This document shows, in pieces, positions 8,832 through 14,818 of a stretch of DNA of 21,747 bases. Every line of letters starts with the position of its first letter. Within the stretch, counting starts at the first letter, position 1. The notes below the pieces were generated by a model. That model was not told the origin of the DNA, did not search any database, and saw only the letters and a program-made list of their open reading frames with translations. The DNA comes from Nitrospirota bacterium (GTDB taxonomy: Bacteria; Nitrospinota_A; UBA7883; JACRGQ01), in contig JAJRYM010000038.1 of NCBI GenBank assembly GCA_024275775.1, positions 1 through 21,747 of the forward strand, written 5' to 3'. The position numbers and the translations under genes were made by a program.

Positions 8832-8898
8832 AGCGGGGAGACCATCTCTTATAAATGGCTTTACAGCCTCGTGATTCTTATTTTTACGGCTCCCCGCT
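8832..8898. repeat. 9-bp perfect inverted repeat bounding a 67-base element between pntB and rph
   Basis: AGCGGGGAG (8832-8840) is the exact reverse complement of CTCCCCGCT (8890-8898). Between the arms, CCAT/ATGG (8842-8845 and 8855-8858) and GGCT/AGCC (8857-8860 and 8865-8868) could form small alternative hairpins. No run of T follows either arm, so it is not a classical intrinsic terminator. It lies in the 267-base gap after pntB, about 150 bases before rph. It may be a processed 3' end of the pnt transcript, a small structured RNA or a chance repeat. Apart from this element and a possible promoter, I see nothing else in the gap. Confidence 0.35.
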
Positions 8899-8996
8899 TC
8901 GCTAACCAAATAATACTGCGCGATATGCGATATTAACAGTCTGGCAAAGTTCGCCGATTAAGATTAAAATAAAGGTTTTTCCATCACCTGCTTTCT

Positions 8997-9022
8997 TTGA
9001 CCGCATTTGATAAAGATAAAAT
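8997..9022 (+). promoter_or_regulatory. Weak promoter candidate for rph
   Basis: TTGACC at 8997-9002 matches five of six -35 bases. TAAAAT at 9017-9022 matches five of six -10 bases. The 14-base spacer is shorter than the usual 16-18, so the pair may not function as drawn. It is the best sigma70-like match in the gap before rph, whose start codon lies 28 bases beyond the -10 hexamer. Confidence 0.25.
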
Positions 9023-9049
9023 CTTCACCTGAATGATTGGGGGGTAATA

Positions 9050-9775
9050 ATGAAAACAACCGGAAGATACCGCAACCGCAAGGCCAACCAGTTGCGGCCT
9101 GTGAACATCAAAACCGGCGTAAACATCCATGCCGAGGGGTCGGTTCTGATAAAGATGGGAAAGACGGAAGTTATCTGCACGGCATCCGTGGAAGACCGCG
9201 TGCCGAGGTTCCTTAAAGGGGAAAACAGCGGCTGGGTTACCGCCGAGTATTCCATGCTTCCGCGCGCCACTACCACCCGTTCCCAGAGAGAATCGTCCAG
9301 AGGAAAACAGGGCGGGAGGACGATGGAAATCCAGCGGCTCATCGGCAGGGCTCTCCGTTCCGTGGTAGATATGAAAGCGCTTGGCGAGCGGTCAATATGG
9401 ATAGACTGCGACGTAATACAGGCCGACGGCGGCACGCGGACGGCTTCGGTAACCGGCGGGTTTGTCGCCATGTACCTTGCGATGCAAAAACTTCAAAAGG
9501 ACGGTTATCTGGAGTCCATTCCGGTTACGGATTATCTTGCGGCGATAAGCGTTGGAATCGTCAACGGAAAACCGCTTCTCGACTTAGATTACGAGGAGGA
9601 TTACTCAGCCGGCACCGATATGAACGTAATAATGACCGGTAAAGGGAAGTTCGTGGAGCTTCAGGGAACGGCCGAAGAGGAGCCTTTCGCCAAAGATGAA
9701 CTCGACGGACTGATAACACTCGCGCGGAAGGGAATCCGGGAGCTGGTTGCGTACCAGAAAAAAACGCTCGCTTAA
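9050..9775 (+). CDS. rph: Ribonuclease PH
   Basis: This 241-residue phosphorolytic 3'-5' exoribonuclease trims the 3' ends of tRNA precursors and helps degrade structured RNA. It acts as a hexamer in the cytoplasm. The whole protein matches the family: RYRNRKANQLRPVNI at the N-terminus, GKTEVICTASVEDRVPRFL, GWVTAEYSMLPRATTTR, QRLIGRALRSVVD, and IDCDVIQADGGTRTASVTGG. The last contains the GTRT phosphate-binding element (residues 128-131). DLDYEEDYSAGTDMNVIMTG supplies the acidic metal-binding residues. Family length is 235-255. GGGGGG before the ATG acts as ribosome binding site. The gene stands alone between the two transhydrogenase systems, with 267-base and 235-base gaps on either side. Confidence 0.97.
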   Translation: MKTTGRYRNRKANQLRPVNIKTGVNIHAEGSVLIKMGKTEVICTASVEDRVPRFLKGENSGWVTAEYSMLPRATTTRSQRESSRGKQGGRTMEIQRLIGRALRSVVDMKALGERSIWIDCDVIQADGGTRTASVTGGFVAMYLAMQKLQKDGYLESIPVTDYLAAISVGIVNGKPLLDLDYEEDYSAGTDMNVIMTGKGKFVELQGTAEEEPFAKDELDGLITLARKGIRELVAYQKKTLA

Positions 9776-9863
9776 ACTTCCTGCAAAACCTTGAATGTTA
9801 TCTGTTCATCATGTCCCTCTGCCGGTTCTTAAAAGGGCGTGTGGAGCCGGTTTCCAAACGGGG

Positions 9864-9893
9864 TTGCTACAGGTCTCAAAAATCTACTATACT
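9864..9893 (+). promoter_or_regulatory. Predicted sigma70-type promoter of nfnAB
   Basis: TTGCTA at 9864-9869 (four of six -35 bases) and TATACT at 9888-9893 (five of six -10 bases) are separated by 18 bases. The expected transcription start, about seven bases past the -10 box, is near 9899-9901. That is within the first arm of the structured leader described next. The 88 bases between the rph stop and this promoter hold nothing I recognise. Confidence 0.55.
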
Positions 9894-9894
9894 T

Positions 9895-9974
9895 AAAGCA
9901 CTTACCTGAGGGGTATGGGGGTTGTGGGTCCATGAGTTACCGCGGTGCGGTAAAGGCCCTCTGATAAGTGCTTT
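9895..9974 (+). ncRNA. Structured leader RNA upstream of nfnA (riboswitch-like, unassigned)
   Basis: An 80-base element can fold into a closed three-way junction. Stem P1 pairs AAAGCACTTA (9895-9904) with TAAGTGCTTT (9965-9974), ten perfect pairs. A three-by-three internal loop leads to P2, GAGGG (9908-9912) with CCCTC (9957-9961). Inside the junction, P3 pairs ATGG (9915-9918) with CCAT (9930-9933) around an 11-base G-rich loop. P4 pairs TTACCGC (9937-9943) with GCGGTAA (9947-9953). The predicted transcription start falls in the 5' arm of P1, and the AGGAGG ribosome binding site starts 27 bases after P1 ends. No T-run terminator follows, so any control would more likely act on translation or RNA stability. 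I cannot match it to a riboswitch class I know. Folding was done by eye. Confidence 0.5.
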
Positions 9975-10010
9975 ACATTGGTAGCAATATCACAAAAGAC
10001 AGGAGGAACC

Positions 10011-10853
10011 TTGAGCAACAGATATGTTCAGTCATTTAAGATTCTCGATAAGAAAGAGCTTTGTCCGAATACCTACTGGTATGAGATAGAAGCTCCGTTC
10101 ATCGCCCGCAAAATCGAGGCAGGGCAGTTTATCATTATGAAGCCGTTCAAGAAATCCGAACGGATACCTCTTTCCATCTGCGGGTGGGACAGGGAAAAAG
10201 GCACGCTTCATATCATAGTCATGTCGGCGGGCAAAACGACGCGCGACCTGAACGAGATGCAGGTGGGCGACTGCCTGTCGGATATTGTAGGCCCTCTCGG
10301 ACAGAGATCGCATATCGACAAATACCACGACGCATGCGTGTTAATCGGGGGCGGTTACGGCACCGGCGCGGTTATCCCAACAGCGCGCGACCTTAAAGCT
10401 CTCGGCAACAGGGTAATAGGAATCGTCGGAGCCAGAAATAAAGATCTCCTCCTCATGGTCGATGAGCTCAAGGAGGTTTGCGACGAGGTTTACCTGACGA
10501 CGAACGACGGCTCTATCGGCATTGAAGGGTTCGTAACCCACGCCTTGGAGAAAATACTTGAAAAAGAAGATATCAGCTACGTGCTGGCCGTCGGCCCGGT
10601 GCCGATGATGATGGCCGTAACTAAACTAACCGAACCGAAAGGGATCAATACATGGGTTTCGCTGAACGCCATCATGGTGGACGGAACCGGCATGTGCGGC
10701 ACCTGCAGGGTGACGGTGGGCGGAGAAACGAAATTCGCCTGCTTCCACGGCCCCGATTTCGATGGTCATAAGGTGGACTTCGACGAGCTTATGAAACGTC
10801 AGAAAATGTATGTTGAAGTTGAAAAAAAGGCTCTTGAAGCCGTTGGGAAATAG
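10011..10853 (+). CDS. nfnA: NADH-dependent ferredoxin:NADP+ oxidoreductase, small subunit (NfnA/SudB-like, FAD and 2Fe-2S)
   Basis: This 280-residue protein belongs to the ferredoxin-NADP reductase superfamily, in the branch shared with PyrK and sulfide dehydrogenase subunit SudB. It has an N-terminal FAD domain (ERIPLSICGWD), an NAD-binding domain (VLIGGGYGTGAVIPTARDL, about residues 108-125) and a C-terminal iron-sulfur motif. That motif is Asp224-x4-Cys229-x2-Cys232-x11-Cys244, followed by HGPDFDGHKVDFDEL. Asp replaces the first Cys of the PyrK pattern, as described for NfnA proteins. The subunit carries the NAD(H) site. With NfnB it couples NADPH, NADH and ferredoxin by electron bifurcation. 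The start is a TTG preceded by AGGAGG with a four-base spacer. An in-frame upstream start at 9978 would precede that site and extend a poorly conserved tail. nfnB follows after nine bases. Confidence 0.88.
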   Translation: MSNRYVQSFKILDKKELCPNTYWYEIEAPFIARKIEAGQFIIMKPFKKSERIPLSICGWDREKGTLHIIVMSAGKTTRDLNEMQVGDCLSDIVGPLGQRSHIDKYHDACVLIGGGYGTGAVIPTARDLKALGNRVIGIVGARNKDLLLMVDELKEVCDEVYLTTNDGSIGIEGFVTHALEKILEKEDISYVLAVGPVPMMMAVTKLTEPKGINTWVSLNAIMVDGTGMCGTCRVTVGGETKFACFHGPDFDGHKVDFDELMKRQKMYVEVEKKALEAVGK

Positions 10854-10862
10854 GAGAGCATC

Positions 10863-12401
10863 ATGGCAGATTTAAGTAACAAAGAAAGAATGGCGCTTCC
10901 GATGGTTGAAATGCCTTTGCATCCGGCTGAAGAAAGAGTGAAGAACTTTGACGAAGTGCCCATCGGGTATTCGCCTGAGCAGGCTCAGCAGGAAGCGCAG
11001 AGGTGCATTCAGTGCAAAAAGCCAGGCTGTGTGCCTGGGTGCCCGGTAGGGATAGATATTCCAGGTTTCATCAAGTTTATTGAAGACGGCGATTACGCGG
11101 GCGCGGTGAAAAGAATTCGCGAAACCAATTTCCTTCCGGCGATATGCGGCCGCGTCTGTCCTCAGGATAAGCAGTGCCAGATTGATTGCGTAATCGGGAA
11201 AAAGGGACATTCCGTTGAAATCGGCAGTCTTGAGAGGTTCGCGGCCGATTATGAGCGGAAGAATAACATCCGCATACTTCCGGATATCGCCCCCGATACC
11301 GGCAAAAGAGTTGCCGTTGTCGGTTCCGGCCCCGCCGGCCTTACCGCCGCGTACGAGCTGATACGAAATGGCCATGCCGTTACGGTATTCGAAGCGTTTC
11401 ACAGGCCGGGCGGAGTGCTTGTGTACGGCATTCCGAGATTCCGCCTGCCGCTAGATATTATCGACAGCGACGTAAAATTCCTTGAAGATATGGGCGTCGA
11501 GTTCGTTTACAACATGATTATCGGCAAGGTGCTTACGCTTGACGACCTCCTTGGAGAAGAAGATTTCGACGCAGTTTTCATAGGCTCCGGCGCGGGCCTG
11601 CCGAAACTTCTCGGCATCAAGGGGGAAAACGGAAACGGAGTTTATTCCGCCAATGATTACCTTACGCGCATATACCTTATGCACGGCAATCTGTTTCCCG
11701 AATATACGACTCCGATAGTGCAGGGTAAGCGGGTTGGAGTAATCGGGGCCGGGAACACCGGGATGGACGTAATCCGCACCGCAAAAAGGCTCGGCGGAGA
11801 CGTTACCTGTTACTATCGCCGTTCGCACGATCAGGCGCCCGCCAGAGCGGAAGAATTGCGCCACGCGGAGCAGGAGTTCATCAACTGGAAATTCCTTTCC
11901 AACCCCGTGGAAATCATAACCGATGAAAACAACAACGTAACGGCCATCAAGTGCGAGAAAATGAAACTGGGAGAACCCGACAGGTCCGGCAGGAAAAAAC
12001 CGGTCGGTACCGGCGAGTTTTTCGTGGATGAAATTGATACCATCGTCTTTTCGCTCGGGTGCAACGTAAACCCGATTATTCCCTCCACCGATAAGGAGGT
12101 AGGCATCAATAGGTGGGGCATCGTAATGGTGGACCCCAAAACCTACCAGACCTCCAAGGAAGGCGTTTTCGCCGGAGGCGATACGGTAACCGGCGGTTCG
12201 ACTGTAATTCTCGCGATGGGGCAGGCCAAGGTCGCGGCGGAGAATATAGACAAATACCTGAAAGGCGAAATCTCGTGGGCCGAGGCCAAGGTGCCTACAG
12301 ACCCCGACTCCCCGGGAGTAATCTGGGATGTGGAAATGCCCAAGAAGAAGAAAGACAAGATTATGAAGGAGAACGTAGACCATAGAACCGCCGCTTCGTG
12401 A
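10863..12401 (+). CDS. nfnB: NADH-dependent ferredoxin:NADP+ oxidoreductase, large subunit (NfnB; glutamate-synthase-small-chain-like)
   Basis: This 512-residue cytoplasmic flavoprotein binds NADP(H), FAD and two 4Fe-4S clusters. The N-terminal domain has two cysteine sets: Cys48, 51, 56 and 60 (CIQCKKPGCVPGCP) and Cys95, 99, 105 and 109 (CGRVCPQDKQCQIDC). The FAD loop VAVVGSGPAGLTAAYEL (about 150-166) and RPGGVLVYGIPRFRLP follow. Next come the NADPH domain GVIGAGNTGMDVIRTAKRL and the FAD-closing FAGGDTVTGGSTVILAMGQAK. This layout is shared with the small subunit of glutamate synthase (GltD) and with archaeal GltA. The adjoining nfnA makes the bifurcating transhydrogenase the better call, because no glutamate synthase large chain is present. 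TAGGAG precedes the ATG. The lysine-rich tail after residue 490 is not conserved. Confidence 0.88.
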   Translation: MADLSNKERMALPMVEMPLHPAEERVKNFDEVPIGYSPEQAQQEAQRCIQCKKPGCVPGCPVGIDIPGFIKFIEDGDYAGAVKRIRETNFLPAICGRVCPQDKQCQIDCVIGKKGHSVEIGSLERFAADYERKNNIRILPDIAPDTGKRVAVVGSGPAGLTAAYELIRNGHAVTVFEAFHRPGGVLVYGIPRFRLPLDIIDSDVKFLEDMGVEFVYNMIIGKVLTLDDLLGEEDFDAVFIGSGAGLPKLLGIKGENGNGVYSANDYLTRIYLMHGNLFPEYTTPIVQGKRVGVIGAGNTGMDVIRTAKRLGGDVTCYYRRSHDQAPARAEELRHAEQEFINWKFLSNPVEIITDENNNVTAIKCEKMKLGEPDRSGRKKPVGTGEFFVDEIDTIVFSLGCNVNPIIPSTDKEVGINRWGIVMVDPKTYQTSKEGVFAGGDTVTGGSTVILAMGQAKVAAENIDKYLKGEISWAEAKVPTDPDSPGVIWDVEMPKKKKDKIMKENVDHRTAAS

Positions 12402-12420
12402 TAGCCCGGTTTACGGAGAT

Positions 12421-12443
12421 GGAGGGGCCGTGCAGGCCCCTTC
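12421..12443. terminator. GC-rich hairpin between convergent nfnB and the thioredoxin gene
   Basis: GGAGGGGCC (12421-12429) and GGCCCCTTC (12435-12443) pair over nine positions, including one G-T wobble, around a five-base loop GTGCA. It lies in the 58-base gap between the converging stop codons, where a bidirectional terminator is expected. Neither side has a proper run of T, so termination may be factor-assisted. Confidence 0.5.
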
Positions 12444-12459
12444 AGTATAAAACGAAGAC

Positions 12460-13071
12460 TTAATTTTTGGCGCGGGAGATGTACTGCTTTAGAAGCCCCA
12501 CCACTTCAGGGCGGCTCCAGTCGGTAGGGCCTACGACGTGGTGGATTATGATTCCGTCCTCATTGACGATGAACGTTTCCGGCACGCCGGTTGTTTTGTA
12601 AAGATCGGCGACTTCACTCTTCGGGTCGAGCAGAGCCGGGAAGGTTAGGCCCAGCTCCTCCATAAACGGCTTTACCGCCGAAGCGCCTTCCTTATCCACG
12701 CTTATGGCCAGCATTTCGAACCCAGGCCCTTTAATCTGCTTGTACAAGGCTTCCATTGACGGCATTTCCTCTCTGCACGGCACGCACCATGTAGCCCATA
12801 TATTTATGAAAAGCACTTTGCCGGCGTAATCGGCCAGCTTTACGGTTTTGCCGTTGAGATCCTGCAACTCGAACGGCGGAGCCGCTTTACCTTCCATAGG
12901 GCTGGGCGACTGCTGTGCGGACTCCTCCTGCGGTTTCGGAATGGGGCGGTTATGAATATCCACCGTCACGGAAATATATACAGCCGTCAGGGCCACGCAG
13001 AAAAAGGCGAACGGCAGAAACGCTTTCGCCCGGTATTCGCCAAAGGAGCGATCAACCAGAGAACTTGGCAT
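12460..13071 (-). CDS. Membrane-anchored TlpA/ResA-like thiol-disulfide oxidoreductase
   Basis: This 203-residue protein has one N-terminal transmembrane segment (about residues 17-37), a proline- and glutamine-rich linker, and a thioredoxin-like domain facing the outer side of the membrane. The active site is Trp-Cys96-Val-Pro-Cys99 in INIWATWCVPCREEMPSM. The cis-proline loop is GVPETFIV. The AhpC/TSA-like opening PPFELQDLNGKTVKLADY and the CxxC spacing fit the TlpA/ResA/CcmG group of reductases, which keep cysteines of cytochrome c or metal-binding partners reduced. The start overlaps the end of the Cys-rich protein gene by 20 bases, which implies coupled translation and a shared task. No cytochrome c maturation gene is adjacent, so a direct role in haem attachment is not supported here. 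Confidence 0.88.
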   Translation of the reverse strand: MPSSLVDRSFGEYRAKAFLPFAFFCVALTAVYISVTVDIHNRPIPKPQEESAQQSPSPMEGKAAPPFELQDLNGKTVKLADYAGKVLFINIWATWCVPCREEMPSMEALYKQIKGPGFEMLAISVDKEGASAVKPFMEELGLTFPALLDPKSEVADLYKTTGVPETFIVNEDGIIIHHVVGPTDWSRPEVVGLLKQYISRAKN

Positions 13072-13561
13072 AGTAATCGTCCACTATTTTCCGGATTTCT
13101 TTTGGCGATTTGCCTTCTTTGGTAAGTTCGTGCGCCATTTTGCCTTCATTAAGGCATATTCCGCACTGGGCGGCGTGGCCGTCCGTATAGCATGTAAGAA
13201 GAGTTTTATGCTTGAACATCGGATTTTCCTTGCACTTGCAGTAGCAGTAAAGAGCGTCGAACGCTCCCGGAATTTCCGCGGCCCAGCCGTACACCGAGGA
13301 TACCATGCCTTTGAACTCGGTAGCCGGAATAACCGGCCTGGTTTCTATAAGTTCGCCTTCGGACGCCGCTACCGCTTTCGGCGCGGTTTGCGAATATTCA
13401 ACCGGGGCGTATTCCGTTTTACCGCTTTTGTTGGCCGCGACCAGATAGCCCGCCATGACCAGCAGGGCTACAACCGCCGCAAGCATAAGCGTTGCCGGGC
13501 TGTTCTGTTTTTTCTGCTTGGTTTGTTTGGTCTGTGTTGTCTGCTTTTTCTTTTTTGCCAT
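13052..13561 (-). CDS. Membrane-anchored PCYCGC-motif-like Cys-rich protein
   Basis: This 169-residue protein has a short cytoplasmic tail rich in Lys, Gln and Thr (residues 1-22), a transmembrane helix (about 24-43), a linker, and a compact Cys-rich domain (about 85-169). The domain reads LYCYCKCKENPMF, then LLTCYTDGHAAQCGICLNEG, then GKSPKEIRKIVDDYY. It contains Cys106, 108, 110, 124, 133 and 136 and His129. The spacing and closing helix match the PCYCGC family (Pfam PF13798), whose first Pro and Gly are replaced here by Tyr and Lys. Family function is not established; metal binding is plausible from the cysteines. Unlike many members it lacks a lipobox and uses a plain membrane anchor. CCTC at 13567-13570 reads as GAGG on the coding strand and is the ribosome binding site. 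A possible promoter (TTATCT, 17-base spacer, TATTAT) lies at 13622-13594. Confidence 0.8.
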   Translation of the reverse strand: MAKKKKQTTQTKQTKQKKQNSPATLMLAAVVALLVMAGYLVAANKSGKTEYAPVEYSQTAPKAVAASEGELIETRPVIPATEFKGMVSSVYGWAAEIPGAFDALYCYCKCKENPMFKHKTLLTCYTDGHAAQCGICLNEGKMAHELTKEGKSPKEIRKIVDDYYAKFSG

Positions 13562-13623
13562 AGGAACCTCAGAATGTTGTGTGAAAAAGTCCGATAATAC
13601 GTTTTCTCATTTTACCAGATAAG

Positions 13624-13639
13624 ACGGTAAAAATACCGT
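13624..13639 (-). terminator. Small hairpin just after the M20 amidohydrolase stop codon
   Basis: On the coding strand ACGGTA (13639-13634) pairs with TACCGT (13629-13624) around a four-base TTTT loop, directly after the stop codon of the amidohydrolase gene. The 78-base gap before the next gene makes a partial terminator plausible. There is no downstream T run, so it could instead be an RNA 3'-end stabiliser. Confidence 0.3.
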
Positions 13640-14818
13640 TTAACCTTTTTTTAGCCGAAGAAATTCGCGTTTTGCCTCCTTTATCAGGCCTGGATTGCCG
13701 AAAAGTTCCAGAACTGTCGCGGCAAGAGCCGTCGCGGTTTTCAGCATGTTGCCGGTTCCTTTTTTGGAGAGCACAGCTTTGAGGAAATCCCGCGAATGGT
13801 TTACCGCCTCTCCGTCGCTCACGGCGAATTCCGGATGGAGCGCCGGCAATACCTGGCTAAGGTTGCCTATATCCGACGAGCCTATCTCTTCGGTTTCGCC
13901 GATGCCGGACTCCTTGAGCCCCGTCTTCCTGAGATTCTCGGCGAAAACCTTTCCCATGGTTCTGTTAGGTTCGAAAGGATGATAGGCGAGCGGGTTTGCT
14001 TTTATTTTCAGCCTGCATCCGGCAGTCTTAGCCGCCCCGGCGGCGCACCTGCGCAGTCTTTCAATCATAAACTTGAAATCCGGCATCGTAAGCCCGCGCA
14101 CCATGAATTTTGCCGACGCGAATTCCGGAATTATGTTCGGCGCGTCGCCTCCGTGGGTGATGATTCCATGTACCCGGCTGAAATCCGGCGTCTGCTGTCT
14201 CATGGCGTTAACCGCGTTAAACAGGTTTATCACGCCGTCCAGCGCGTTGATTCCCAGTTCCGGGTGCGCCGCGGCGTGCGAAGCCTTTCCGTAAAAAAGG
14301 AACTCTATTTCCATTACCGCCAGCATTCTTGAAACGACTCTGGTTTTGTTGGAAGGATGCGCCATTATGGCGGCGTCGACGCCGTTAAACCATCCTTCTT
14401 TTATCATCAGCAGTTTGCCGCCGCCGCCTTCCTCGGCCGGAGTGCCGATAACTTTCAGCGTGCCGCACTTTTTTCCAGCGATGTTTTTTACCGCGAGCGC
14501 CGCGCCGAGGCCGAGGGCCGCTATCATGTTATGGCCGCAGGCATGGCCGATTTCCGGAAGGGCGTCGTATTCCGCGAGAATCGCGATAGTCGGGTTTTTT
14601 CTCTTCCCGCGCCATACCGCTTCGAAAGCGGTTTTCAGCCTGCCTTTTCCCCGTTTTACCGAGAAACCCTGTTTTTGAAGTTCGGATACAAGGAATGCCG
14701 ATGATTTTATCTCCTGAAAATTCGTTTCGGGAGTTTCAAATATGCGGCGGCTTATATGAGATATGAACGGCTCGAGTTTTTTAATCTCCCGCCTGGCGTC
14801 CGCAAATCCATGCTTCAT
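13640..14818 (-). CDS. M20 family metallo-amidohydrolase (AbgB/aminoacylase-like)
   Basis: This 392-residue cytoplasmic zinc hydrolase has no signal peptide. Its metal ligands are visible: Cys94 and His96 in GHACGHN, Glu129/Glu130 in TPAEEGGGG, His154 in MAHPS, and a C-terminal His in ALHPEF. The insert SHAAAHPELGINALDGVINLFNAVNAMRQ is the lid/dimerisation domain start of the M20D group. That group includes p-aminobenzoyl-glutamate hydrolase subunit B and other amidohydrolases that cleave N-acyl amino acids or short amides. AbgB resemblance is strongest in the GGDAPNIIPEFASAKFMVRG section, but the substrate cannot be assigned. No abgA or abgT is present. Its ATG overlaps the stop of the HPr-fusion gene as ATGA, a strong sign of coupled translation and perhaps related function. 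Confidence 0.88.
   Translation of the reverse strand: MKHGFADARREIKKLEPFISHISRRIFETPETNFQEIKSSAFLVSELQKQGFSVKRGKGRLKTAFEAVWRGKRKNPTIAILAEYDALPEIGHACGHNMIAALGLGAALAVKNIAGKKCGTLKVIGTPAEEGGGGKLLMIKEGWFNGVDAAIMAHPSNKTRVVSRMLAVMEIEFLFYGKASHAAAHPELGINALDGVINLFNAVNAMRQQTPDFSRVHGIITHGGDAPNIIPEFASAKFMVRGLTMPDFKFMIERLRRCAAGAAKTAGCRLKIKANPLAYHPFEPNRTMGKVFAENLRKTGLKESGIGETEEIGSSDIGNLSQVLPALHPEFAVSDGEAVNHSRDFLKAVLSKKGTGNMLKTATALAATVLELFGNPGLIKEAKREFLRLKKG

Noticed and set aside
9864..9987. Seven-base inverted repeat TTGCTAC (9864-9870) / GTAGCAA (9981-9987) around the nfnA leader
   Set aside because: The left arm is in the -35 region and not transcribed, so it cannot pair in the RNA; seven bases at this distance can arise by chance.
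9978..10010. Upstream in-frame start for nfnA
   Set aside because: It would place the AGGAGG ribosome binding site inside the gene and add residues not typical of the family.
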